Positions 45,267 through 53,908 of a stretch of 64,000 nt of DNA are shown in pieces. Positions within the stretch are counted from its first letter, which is position 1, and each line of letters opens with the position of its first letter. The DNA comes from Aequorivita viscosa (lineage in GTDB: Bacteria > Bacteroidota > Bacteroidia > Flavobacteriales > Flavobacteriaceae): the NCBI RefSeq assembly GCF_900106795.1, contig NZ_FNNS01000003.1:82541-146540 (forward strand). Direction: 5' to 3'. The notes under the pieces were generated by a model, which was given only the letters and a program-made list of their open reading frames with translations, was not told the DNA's origin and ran no database searches. Made by a program: the position numbers and the translations under genes.

Positions 45267-46237
45267 ACGTCGCGTTCCATTAGTTTTTTACCAAATTGGC
45301 GAAGTAGTTCCTTTTTATCTTCAGAAATATTTACTTCGTATAATACCGAATAAGCGAGATTGCTATATTTTTCAATTTCTAAACGGGTGTCTTCCGCTGT
45401 TTTTGAAGCTATAAAAATCTCTCTTACGGTTTTAATCTTGTCGGCAGGATCTGTAGGATTTATGCTAAAAAGATGTGTGAGTTCTTCAGCTTGTGACGGA
45501 GTACTTCTTTTTTCGGCCATTAAGTATAAGAAGGTTTTTTTGTTCGAAATAATATCGCCACCAACTTGTTTTCCGAAGGTTTCAGGGTTTCCAAAAACAT
45601 CGAGATAGTCGTCTTGAAGTTGGAATGCAATGCCCAGGTTTTTTCCAAACTCATACATGGTTTCTTTGTCTTTTTTAGATGCATTTGCTACAATAGCCCC
45701 CATTTGCATAGCTGCACCCAGTAAAACGGCAGTTTTTTGCTCAATCATTTTAAGATACTCAGAAATTTGAACCGAATCTCGGGTTTCAAAATCTATATCT
45801 AGTTGCTGCCCCTCACAAACCTGAAGAGCGGTCTCGCTAAAAAGTTCAGCGAGTTCTTTAAATATGGCGGGTTCATATTCTTCAAAAAAGCGATATGCTA
45901 AAATCAACATGGCATCGCCAGAGAGAATACCTGTGTTTACATCCCATTTTTCGTGAACGGTTTGTTTTCCTCGTCGCAATGGCGAATCGTCCATAATATC
46001 ATCGTGGATTAGAGAGAAATTATGAAATAATTCTACAGCAAGCGCAGCTGGAATTGCTTTGTTAAAATCGGTATCAAAAAAGTCGCAGACCAATAAAGTT
46101 AATGCGGGTCTAACTCGTTTTCCGCCTATAGACAAAATATATTTTATAGGGTCGTAAAGCTGTTTCGGTTCATCTTTGCTCACAGCTTTTTCTAAATGTT
46201 GTGCAAGAACCGTATTGTATTTTTTTAAAACTTCCAT
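45263..46237 (-). CDS. Trans-polyprenyl diphosphate synthase
   Basis: 324 residues from ATG 46237 (a GTG at 46240 is in frame). The first Asp-rich motif is in FSLIHDDIMDDSPLRRGK (DDxxD), the second in AFQLQDDYLDVFG. KYILSIGGKRVRPALTLL, near the start, binds isopentenyl diphosphate. It elongates prenyl diphosphates; family members make C15-C40 products for quinones or carriers. Chain length cannot be decided reliably by eye. It is a stand-alone minus-strand gene. Confidence 0.93.
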   Translation of the reverse strand: MEVLKKYNTVLAQHLEKAVSKDEPKQLYDPIKYILSIGGKRVRPALTLLVCDFFDTDFNKAIPAALAVELFHNFSLIHDDIMDDSPLRRGKQTVHEKWDVNTGILSGDAMLILAYRFFEEYEPAIFKELAELFSETALQVCEGQQLDIDFETRDSVQISEYLKMIEQKTAVLLGAAMQMGAIVANASKKDKETMYEFGKNLGIAFQLQDDYLDVFGNPETFGKQVGGDIISNKKTFLYLMAEKRSTPSQAEELTHLFSINPTDPADKIKTVREIFIASKTAEDTRLEIEKYSNLAYSVLYEVNISEDKKELLRQFGKKLMERDV

Positions 46238-46341
46238 CACAAAAAATTTCGGCTAAAGTAAAACAAGCGTAGTTAAAGTCCACATATTAATATGCTAAAA
46301 AGCGTGCAATGTTAATCCAGCGTTAAAAAAACGAAAACCTA

Positions 46342-46369
46342 GGAAACTATTTTTGTTTCAACAGTTTCC
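46342..46369. promoter_or_regulatory. Candidate TetR operator: inverted repeat at the efflux operon promoter
   Basis: GGAAACT (46342-46348) and AGTTTCC (46363-46369) form a perfect 7-bp inverted repeat with a 14-base centre, 24 bases upstream of the TetR ATG. The centre contains TATTTTTG (46348-46355). TTG at 46353-46355 is 20 bases before TATCTTCG (46376-46383), so the repeat covers the probable -33 region. Autoregulation is inferred from position. Confidence 0.55.
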
Positions 46370-46392
46370 GCGACGTATCTTCGCGCCGTCTT

Positions 46393-47007
46393 ATGAAGCA
46401 AAAAATAATAGAAAAAGCAACAGCACTTTTTTTAAAACTTGGTTTTAAGAGTGTTACCATGGATGATATTGCCGATGAAATGGCTATTTCTAAAAAAACA
46501 ATTTATATTCACTTTATAAATAAGGAAGCTTTAATACGGCAATGCACTTTTGCGTTAAAAGACCATATCTTGAGCGGAATAGATGCCATTTGTTCGCGAC
46601 AACAAAACCCAATTGATGAGCTTTTTGAAATTAAAAAATTTGTGATGAATCAACTAGACGATGATCAATTTTCATCGCATTATCAGCTCGAAAAATATTA
46701 TCCTGAAATAAGCAAAGCTTTGCATCAAGATCAGTTTGACAAAATGGTGGAATGCACAAAGCGCAATTTGGTCAATGGCATTAAACAAGGTTTATATAGA
46801 AAAAACCTAAACCCCGATTTTATTGCACGTCTCTATTTTGTGGGAATTATAGGGACTAAAGATCAGAAGCTGTTTCCTGTAAATAAGTATTCGGCAAAAT
46901 ATATAACAGATGAATATTTAGAATACCATCTGCGCGGCATCGTTACAACAAAGGGTGCCTTAAGTCTCAATAGATTTATAAATGAAAATCGAATAGATGA
47001 AGAATAA
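46393..47007 (+). CDS. TetR family transcriptional regulator
   Basis: 204 residues. The N-terminal HTH is clear (IIEKATALFLKLGFKSVTMD, DIADEMAISKKTIYIHF, NKEALIRQC). The C-terminal ligand domain is helical without a recognisable subfamily motif. It is the first gene of a four-gene efflux operon, overlapping the TolC gene by 11 bases, and is probably the repressor of this operon through the inverted repeat just upstream. Its ligand is unknown. Confidence 0.93.
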   Translation: MKQKIIEKATALFLKLGFKSVTMDDIADEMAISKKTIYIHFINKEALIRQCTFALKDHILSGIDAICSRQQNPIDELFEIKKFVMNQLDDDQFSSHYQLEKYYPEISKALHQDQFDKMVECTKRNLVNGIKQGLYRKNLNPDFIARLYFVGIIGTKDQKLFPVNKYSAKYITDEYLEYHLRGIVTTKGALSLNRFINENRIDEE

Positions 47008-48376
47008 ATTATTAATTTTCAGTCTCTTGCTTGTTTCCTTCTTAGGTTTTTCACAGGAAAATGAAACGCTCACCTTTACCTTGGAAGAAGCAATTACTTT
47101 CGCCTTAGATAGTAGTTATGTTTCTATGAATGCACGACGCGATATAGCCAAAGCCCTGAAGCAAAAATGGGAAACTACAGCTACGGGTTTACCTCAAATA
47201 GATGGAAGTGTATCGTATAACAACAATTTAAAGCAGCCTGTAACCCTTATTCCAGGCGAGTTGGGGGGTGGAGAGCCAGGAACATTTATGCCGCTCACCT
47301 TCGGAACAAAACAAAATGCCAATGTTGTGGCCACCTTAAATCAGCTTATTTTTGATGGAAGTTATTTAGTGGGCTTAAAAGCAGCAAAAGCATTTTTAGG
47401 TTTTTCTGAAAACGCCAATGAAAAAACCCGGTTGGAAGTTCGAAAAGGAGTAATCAATGCCTACGGAAGTGTGCTTTTAACCCAAGAACTCGTAGCTATT
47501 TTTGAAAAGAATAAAACAAATCTTGAAAAGAACTTAACCGAAATCAGGGCTATTTTTGAAAATGGACTTACCGAAGAAGAAAGTGTAGAGCAGCTTGAAA
47601 TTACCCTTTTAGATATTGAAATACAGCTGAGCAATGTTCGAAGAAGTCAATCTATCGCCAAGCAAATGTTCAATCTTGCTTTAGGTATCGACGTTGAAAC
47701 ACAAGTTATTTTAACTGATGACTTAGACGAATTAACCAACCAAAACATCAGTCTATCATTAATGGAGGCGCCGTTAAATATCGAGGACAATGTCGATTTT
47801 AAAATAGCTAGTAATTTGGTGGAGCAAAGATTCTTAGAAATGCAATTGCAGAAAAGCAAATCGCTTCCTCGTCTTTCGGCTTTTATAAATTATGGAACTT
47901 CAGCCAATAATGAAGATTTTACTTTCTTTAATGGCGACCAAAAATGGTATCAATCATCGGTTTTGGGAATTAATTTAACTGTTCCAATTTTTAGCAGCGG
48001 ATTGCGAAGTGCGGCCACGCAACGCCACAAAATAGCATTAGACCAAGCAAAAACAGATTTTGAACAAACTAGACAGCAGATTAAATTGGATTTGGCAAGT
48101 GCAAAAAGCAACTATCAATTTGCCATAGATAATTATGAAAACTCAAAGAAAAACCTAGCCTTGGCAGAACGAATTGAAAACAAGAATCAAGTAAAATTTA
48201 CCGAAGGCCTTGCCGACAGTTTTGATTTACGACAAGCGCAAATTCAATTATACACAACACAGCAACAGTACTTTCAAGCAATGTTGAATGTAATTAATGA
48301 AAAAGCGAATTTGGAAACAGTGCTAAACACCCCGCAATTGCGAATGAAATATCAAGAAATTAAGGGTGAATATTGA
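46997..48376 (+). CDS. TolC-family outer membrane efflux protein
   Basis: 459 residues with a signal peptide (LLIFSLLLVSFLGFSQ). Two long-helix repeats are typical: LTFTLEEAITFALDSSY at the start, then helical hairpins such as KGVINAYGSVLLTQELVAIF and YENSKKNLALAERIENKNQV, and the TolC pattern QVKFTEGLADSFDLRQAQ. It forms the outer-membrane channel for the RND pump encoded downstream. ATG 46997 overlaps the TetR stop. Confidence 0.93.
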   Translation: MKNKLLIFSLLLVSFLGFSQENETLTFTLEEAITFALDSSYVSMNARRDIAKALKQKWETTATGLPQIDGSVSYNNNLKQPVTLIPGELGGGEPGTFMPLTFGTKQNANVVATLNQLIFDGSYLVGLKAAKAFLGFSENANEKTRLEVRKGVINAYGSVLLTQELVAIFEKNKTNLEKNLTEIRAIFENGLTEEESVEQLEITLLDIEIQLSNVRRSQSIAKQMFNLALGIDVETQVILTDDLDELTNQNISLSLMEAPLNIEDNVDFKIASNLVEQRFLEMQLQKSKSLPRLSAFINYGTSANNEDFTFFNGDQKWYQSSVLGINLTVPIFSSGLRSAATQRHKIALDQAKTDFEQTRQQIKLDLASAKSNYQFAIDNYENSKKNLALAERIENKNQVKFTEGLADSFDLRQAQIQLYTTQQQYFQAMLNVINEKANLETVLNTPQLRMKYQEIKGEY

Positions 48377-48645
48377 AGAAAAACGCTTAAAAGTTGAGGG
48401 GTTTAAGTGTTTATAAGATTGTGTGGAAAGGGAAAACAAGTTTAAGGGTTGAGGGGTTTAAGTGTTTATTTGGAAGGACGATCACATAAACTTTCACCTT
48501 TTCAACAACGACTATTAAACCCAAAAGCATAGAAACCCATAAACCTTTTCAACAACAACTATTAAACCTATAAACATATAAACTTTTTCAACAACAGCTA
48601 ATAAACTATTAAACCTATAAACTTTCATTTCCCAACAAAACACCA
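48377..48645 (+). repeat. 269-base repeat-rich spacer inside the efflux operon
   Basis: A perfect 21-bp direct repeat (GTTGAGGGGTTTAAGTGTTT plus A) lies at 48393-48413 and 48448-48468. From about 48497, three looser units share CTTTTCAACAAC, then CTATTAAACC, then ATAAAC (48498-48522, 48545-48575, 48583-48622). The second family resembles the reverse complement of the first, so the transcript could fold back on itself between the tolC and MFP genes. No ORF is present. Confidence 0.7.
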
Positions 48646-49806
48646 ATGAAAAAAACAATCTTACTTCTAATAACGCTTGTAACCATTATTTCCTGCAGTG
48701 GCGATAAAAAATCTGTCGATGCTATTATCGAGTCTGGAGACCTTGCTGCGATTAAGGAAAAGCGCACAGAACTGAACCAACAACAACGAGATTTGAAAAG
48801 TGATTTAGATAAACTCAACGAGTATATCGATTCGCATGAAAAAGAAGAACAACCCGTTTTAATTACTGCGGAAGTCATTACAGACACCATTTTTAAACAC
48901 TTTGTTGAAGTGCAAGGAAATGTAGAAACAGATCAAAACGTAGTGCTAAAAGCAGAGTATTCTGGAGTTTTAACCGATATTTATGTAAAAAATGGACAGA
49001 GGGTTTCTAAAGGACAACGTCTTGCAAAAATCGACGACGGCGGACTTTCAAGTCAGGTAGCACAACAGGAAGTACAAATGGCTTTGGCAAAAACCACTTT
49101 TGAACGCCAAGAACGTTTGTGGGAACAAAAAATAGGTTCTGAAATTCAATATTTGCAAGCAAAGTCTAATTATGACGCAGCTAAAAATGCAAACCAACAA
49201 TTGCGAACACAACTTGCCAAAACAATAATTACAGCTCCGTTTAGTGGAGTGGTCGATGATGTTATTTCCGATCCCGGACAAGTAGTTTCAATGGGACAGA
49301 GCGATATAATACGATTGGTGAATTTAAGTAATATGTACGTGAAGGCTTCGATCCCGGAAACCTACCTTAAAAATGTAAATGAAGGCACAATGGTAATTGT
49401 AAACCTTGCTTCAATCAATGAAGAATTTACAGGAAAAGTACGCCAAGTGAGTAACTATATTAATCCGAACAACAGAAGTTTCGAGATTGAAATTGAAATT
49501 CCGAATAAAGACGGACTTGTAAAACCAAATATGATTGCTACAGTAAAAGTGAACGACTATCAAGCCGAAAATGCCATAACCGTTCCTGAAAATGTATTGC
49601 AAGAAAACTCACAAGGAGAAACAATTGCATTTATTTACAAACCGATTAATGACTCAATTGGAGAGGCAAAACGTATTATTATTGAAACCGGATTATCTTA
49701 TTCCAACCATACAGAAGTAAAGTCGGGTATCAAAAAAGGAGACACCATTATTAAAGAAGGAGCTAAAACCCTTCGTGATGGCCAAAGAGTAATCATTAAA
49801 AACTAA
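48646..49806 (+). CDS. RND efflux periplasmic adaptor (membrane fusion protein), lipoprotein
   Basis: 386 residues. The lipobox (TIISC, near residue 17) predicts a lipid anchor in the inner membrane. After a coiled-coil leader (KEKRTELNQQQRDLKSDLDK), the biotinyl-lipoyl-like halves VVLKAEYSGVLTDIYVKNGQ and TIITAPFSGVVDDVISDPGQ flank a hairpin, followed by the beta-barrel and membrane-proximal domain. It links the RND pump to the TolC-type channel. The first of two similar ATG contexts at the 5' end is used. Confidence 0.94.
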   Translation: MKKTILLLITLVTIISCSGDKKSVDAIIESGDLAAIKEKRTELNQQQRDLKSDLDKLNEYIDSHEKEEQPVLITAEVITDTIFKHFVEVQGNVETDQNVVLKAEYSGVLTDIYVKNGQRVSKGQRLAKIDDGGLSSQVAQQEVQMALAKTTFERQERLWEQKIGSEIQYLQAKSNYDAAKNANQQLRTQLAKTIITAPFSGVVDDVISDPGQVVSMGQSDIIRLVNLSNMYVKASIPETYLKNVNEGTMVIVNLASINEEFTGKVRQVSNYINPNNRSFEIEIEIPNKDGLVKPNMIATVKVNDYQAENAITVPENVLQENSQGETIAFIYKPINDSIGEAKRIIIETGLSYSNHTEVKSGIKKGDTIIKEGAKTLRDGQRVIIKN

Positions 49807-49820
49807 GAAACTTTTGCACC

Positions 49821-52800
49821 ATGAGCAAAAATCCGTATAAAGAATTTAGTATTTCATCTTGGGCCATAGACAACAAAATGACGGTCTACGTTATTGTGTC
49901 TATCATACTGTTTTTGGGCGCTTTTGCCTACTACAGTATGCCGCGAGAGGCGTTCCCAGAAATTATAGAAACCAAGATATATGTAAGCTCCATAAACCCA
50001 GGAAACTCAGCCGAAGACGTGGAGAAGTTTATCACGGAACCTTTGGAAGAAGAATTTAGGAGCGTGGCTGGTGTAAAGGAAATAACCTCTACCACCTTAC
50101 AGGATTATTCTACTATAATCGTTGAGTTTGAAGAAACTGTTGAAATTCCCGTCGCTAAACAGTTAATCAAAGACAAGGTAGATCAGGTAAAAGCCGAAAC
50201 AACGTGGCCGGTTCTTACCAATGGTGCCAAAGTGGAGCCTAATGTTTTTGAATTGAATTTTTCTGAAGAATTCCCAATTCTGAATATTAATCTAACGGGA
50301 GATTACCCAATTCAACGATTAAAAGATTACGCCAAACACCTTCAAGACAAAATTGAACTTCTTCCTGAAATTAAGGAAGCGACCATCCGTGGAGTTGAAG
50401 ACAAAGAGGTTGAGGTTGCTGTAGATCTATACAAAATGTCGGCATCACAAGTAAGTTTTGACGACATAATAAATGCAATAAAAGGTGAAAACGTTACCAT
50501 TTCTGGTGGAAATATCATTACATACGGAGTTCAGAAAAACATTCGTATTACAGGAGAAATTCAAGATCCGAAAGAACTGGAAAAAGTGGTTGTTAAAAGA
50601 GATGACGGAATTATTTTCTTAAAAGACATTGCCGACATCAAATTTCAAGAAAAAGACCCCACAACCTATGCCCGCGAATACGGACAGCCCGTAGTGATGC
50701 TCGATATTAAAAAACGAGCGGGAAAAAATATGATTGAGGCCGTGGAGCAAATCAAAACCATTGTCGCTGAAGAACAAAAAAACTTTCTTCCGCAAGGTTT
50801 AGACGTTACCCTCACAAACGACCAATCCATCAAAACCGAAAATCAGGTAAACGACTTGGTTAACAACATCATTTTCGGAGTAATCTTGGTGGTTCTCGTA
50901 TTGATGTTTTTCCTCGGATTTAGAAACGCCCTCTTTGTTGGATTTGCAATTCCGCTCTCCATGTTAATGTCGCTTTCCATCCTTTCTGCTATGGGTTTCA
51001 CTTTGAATACTATGGTGCTTTTCGGATTGGTCATGGGGCTTGGAATGCTAGTAGATAACGGAATTGTGGTTGTTGAAAACGTATATAGCTTAATGAGCCA
51101 AGGAATGTCTCGTCGAAAAGCCGCAAAACAAGGAATGGGTGAAATTTCGTGGCCTATTATTGCTTCAACAGCAACAACCTTAGCAGCCTTCTTCCCATTA
51201 GGACTTTGGCCTGGAACCATCGGGAAGTTTATGGTGTATTTCCCAATTACGCTTTCAGTAGTGCTTTCATCTTCACTCTTTGTGGCTTTAATAGTGAATT
51301 CGATGCTTACATCAGAATTTATGAAAGTGGAAGAAGAAGCATTCACCAAAAGAAAACTTATTCGTTGGAGCTTAATTTTACTCGGAGTAGGAGCGTTGCT
51401 TTTGGTAGCCGGTTTTATAATGGACATTGCCGCTTTCCGTGGATTTGGAAACTTGGCTATTCTAACAGCACTTTTGTTGTGGCTTTATAAATATGTACTG
51501 GCGGGAGCTGTTGAATATTTTCAGTATAAATCGCTTAAAAAACTAGAAAATATCTATGAAAACACCCTAAAATTCGCACTTCGTGGCAAGAAGGCTTATG
51601 TTTTTCTTTTCGGAACCATTGCGATTTTAATAGTATCATTTGTTTTAGTTGGAATCGTTCAGCCTAAAGTGCTCTTCTTTCCTGAAAATCAGCCCAATCA
51701 AATTATTACGTATATTGAATATCCTCAGGGAACAGATATAGCCAAAACCAACGAACTTACTAAACAAGTAGAACAGCGTATCTACAACGCTATTTCAAAA
51801 TATGACGATAACGGCTATAATTTTATGGTCGAAAGTGCTATTTCGCAAGTTGGACAAGGCGCAGGAAACCCAATGACCGATGGTGGCCAAAGCAACGAAA
51901 TGCCTCAAAAAGGAAAAGTAACGCTTTCCATGCGAGATTTCCAACTGCGACGCGGAATAAAAAGTAGTGATGTACTCGATGAGGTGCGAGAGGCAGTAAA
52001 AGGTTTTCCCGGAGCTTCCATCATAGTTGAAAAAGACGCTGCTGGTCCGCCAGTTGGTTATCCTATAAACCTAGAATTACGGGGCGATGATTATGATGAA
52101 ATGCTTCGTACTGCTGAAAACCTTCGAACCTTTATTGAAACCTCGGGCATTGCAGGTATTGAAGAACTCAAAATCGACGTTAATAAAAACAAACCTGAAA
52201 TGAACATTAGCGTAGACCGTGAAAAAGCTGGGCAAGTGGGAATTTCATCAGGACAAATTGGGCAAACGCTTCGACGTGCCATTTTTGGAGAAGAAGCATC
52301 TACCTATAAAGAAGACGATGACGATTATGAAATTAACGTAAGGTTAGCACCCGAATATCGTTATAATGAAAGTGTGCTTTTCAACCAACCAATTACTTTT
52401 AGAAACAATCAAGGAAAAATTGTACAGGTTCCTATTTCATCTGTTATTTCCAAAAAAAATACGGCGTCTTTTAGTTCTATTAAAAGAAAAGATCTTAAAC
52501 GAACAATTACGCTCTATTCAAATGTTTTAGGAGGTTATAACGGAACCCAAATTGTAAATGATCTTAAAGCCGAGCTTCAAAATTACGACTTACCACGCGG
52601 TATTACTTTGGCCTTTACAGGAGAACAAGAAAAGCAAGACGATAATATGGGCTTCTTGGTATTAGCATTGTTCTTTGCACTTGGTGGAATTTTATTGATT
52701 TTGGTAGCACAGTTTAATTCACTTTCAAAACCTGTAATAATTCTTTCTTCGGTAGTGCTCAGCTTGGCGGGCGTATTCTTGGGAATGATTGCCTTCCAAA

Positions 52801-53309
52801 TGGATTTCGTTATAATAATGACGATGATGGGAATTATTTCGCTTGCAGGAATTGTGGTAAACAACGCTATTGTTCTAATAGATTATACCCAAATTCTGAT
52901 AGATCGTAAAAAGTACGAATTAGGGATGGATGCAGAAGATATGCTTGTAAAACGTCAATATTTCGACTTAATAGTCGCCGGTGGAAAATCACGTTTGCGC
53001 CCTGTATTGCTTACGGCTATAACAACAGTTCTCGGACTTATACCTTTAGCTATCGGACTTAACATAGACTTCTTTGGGTTATTCACAGATTACAGTCCAA
53101 ATATTTACATTGGTGGAGACAACGTAATTTTCTGGGGACCCTTAGCTTGGACAGTTATCTTCGGATTGATATTCGCAACATTCCTAACACTCGTTGTGGT
53201 TCCTGTGATGTTCTATTTGGTCAATCGAGCGAAACTGAAAGTTAGAAAAAGACGCAGAATGAAGGAGATCCAAAAACTGAAAGCTCAAGAGAGTAGCGTC
53301 GTAAAATAA
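49821..53309 (+). CDS. RND efflux permease (AcrB/CusA superfamily), enlarged form
   Basis: 1162 residues, about 100 more than typical AcrB/CusA pumps. The N-terminal helix leads to YSMPREAFPEI and the two porter halves. FGLVMGLGMLVDNGIVVVEN and IISLAGIVVNNAIVLIDYTQ are the conserved helix-4/10 segments. Extra length lies between the halves (residues about 503-575), where two additional hydrophobic segments occur (WSLILLGVGALLLVAGFIM; LAILTALLLWLYKYVLAG), and near the C-terminus around DFFGLFTDYSPNIYIGGDN. The substrate cannot be told; no His/Met-rich heavy-metal pattern was noted. Confidence 0.93.
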   Translation: MSKNPYKEFSISSWAIDNKMTVYVIVSIILFLGAFAYYSMPREAFPEIIETKIYVSSINPGNSAEDVEKFITEPLEEEFRSVAGVKEITSTTLQDYSTIIVEFEETVEIPVAKQLIKDKVDQVKAETTWPVLTNGAKVEPNVFELNFSEEFPILNINLTGDYPIQRLKDYAKHLQDKIELLPEIKEATIRGVEDKEVEVAVDLYKMSASQVSFDDIINAIKGENVTISGGNIITYGVQKNIRITGEIQDPKELEKVVVKRDDGIIFLKDIADIKFQEKDPTTYAREYGQPVVMLDIKKRAGKNMIEAVEQIKTIVAEEQKNFLPQGLDVTLTNDQSIKTENQVNDLVNNIIFGVILVVLVLMFFLGFRNALFVGFAIPLSMLMSLSILSAMGFTLNTMVLFGLVMGLGMLVDNGIVVVENVYSLMSQGMSRRKAAKQGMGEISWPIIASTATTLAAFFPLGLWPGTIGKFMVYFPITLSVVLSSSLFVALIVNSMLTSEFMKVEEEAFTKRKLIRWSLILLGVGALLLVAGFIMDIAAFRGFGNLAILTALLLWLYKYVLAGAVEYFQYKSLKKLENIYENTLKFALRGKKAYVFLFGTIAILIVSFVLVGIVQPKVLFFPENQPNQIITYIEYPQGTDIAKTNELTKQVEQRIYNAISKYDDNGYNFMVESAISQVGQGAGNPMTDGGQSNEMPQKGKVTLSMRDFQLRRGIKSSDVLDEVREAVKGFPGASIIVEKDAAGPPVGYPINLELRGDDYDEMLRTAENLRTFIETSGIAGIEELKIDVNKNKPEMNISVDREKAGQVGISSGQIGQTLRRAIFGEEASTYKEDDDDYEINVRLAPEYRYNESVLFNQPITFRNNQGKIVQVPISSVISKKNTASFSSIKRKDLKRTITLYSNVLGGYNGTQIVNDLKAELQNYDLPRGITLAFTGEQEKQDDNMGFLVLALFFALGGILLILVAQFNSLSKPVIILSSVVLSLAGVFLGMIAFQMDFVIIMTMMGIISLAGIVVNNAIVLIDYTQILIDRKKYELGMDAEDMLVKRQYFDLIVAGGKSRLRPVLLTAITTVLGLIPLAIGLNIDFFGLFTDYSPNIYIGGDNVIFWGPLAWTVIFGLIFATFLTLVVVPVMFYLVNRAKLKVRKRRRMKEIQKLKAQESSVVK

Positions 53310-53412
53310 TCATTTCTAGATTTATTCATCACCCTTCGCAATTATCCATTAACAAGCTAATAGCAACTCCAGAAATCGAGTACCCTTTAATTTAAAGTAT
53401 GATTACAGCATC

Positions 53413-53478
53413 TTTATAGCGTGTTTATAGCGTATTTGTAGCATATTTATAGCGTGTTTATAGCGTGTTTATAGCGTA
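53413..53478 (+). repeat. 11-bp tandem repeat, six copies
   Basis: Six contiguous 11-base units of consensus TTTATAGCGTG (units 1, 4 and 5 exact; 2 and 6 end in A; 3 reads TTTGTAGCATA). The unit is close to one DNA helical turn. It lies about 100 bases after the efflux pump gene. Confidence 0.9.
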
Positions 53479-53798
53479 TATTAAACGTATTACATTCATA
53501 TATCATACATTCAACCTTCTTTTTATATAGCGTAAAAGAAGAAGTTTTTAGAATACGCTTTGCTATGGTAAACAAGAAGCATAAATTGTCATAGTACACA
53601 CTGTTTTAAAACTCACTTATATCAGGGTGAGCCCAGTCGAACCCGCATAGTTCGGAGGAGCAAAAAACATGTAATTTTTTCAATTTAGGGAAGCTACAAT
53701 CTTTGAATAAACACAACAACTGTTCTTGATCCCTAATTAAGCTGTTAATGGTTTGCTTGTATTGTTCTTGACACAGCTCAAGCTAATCTAATTATTTT

Positions 53799-53832
53799 AA
53801 AGCCGCTTAGGGTTTTCCGAAGCGGCTTTTTC
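53799..53832 (+). terminator. Rho-independent terminator (plus strand)
   Basis: AAAGCCGCTT pairs with AAGCGGCTTT (10 bp) around an 11-base loop and is followed by T residues on the plus strand. It would end transcripts coming from the efflux operon or from the repeat region. Confidence 0.8.
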
Positions 53833-53849
53833 ATTCCCGATAAGTCTTA

Positions 53850-53890
53850 AAAAACAACACCCCGAACTTTCGAACGGGGTGTTTGATTTT
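53850..53890 (-). terminator. Rho-independent terminator for the RseP-type gene (minus strand)
   Basis: AACACCCCG pairs with CGGGGTGTT (9 bp, loop of 10). On the minus strand it is followed by a T-rich tail, about 25 bases after the protease stop. Confidence 0.8.
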
Positions 53891-53908
53891 ATTGCAATTA
53901 GTGAATTT

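Larger units (their letters stand above)
53310..53908 (+). other. 599-base intergenic region with tandem repeats and two terminators
   Basis: After the RND gene it contains the 11-bp tandem repeat at 53413-53478, a GTGAGCCCAGTCGAAC word near 53626, then two stem-loops listed separately. No gene was found. The distance between the RND stop and the first terminator (about 490 bases) is long, so a small non-coding transcript is possible but unproven. Confidence 0.6.

Noticed and set aside
50843..51427. Minus-strand ORF of 194 codons opposite the RND pump
   Set aside because: It is a shadow of the conserved membrane region and has no independent start signals.
53401..53480. CRISPR array
   Set aside because: The units are only 11 bp and contiguous without spacers, and there are no cas genes.
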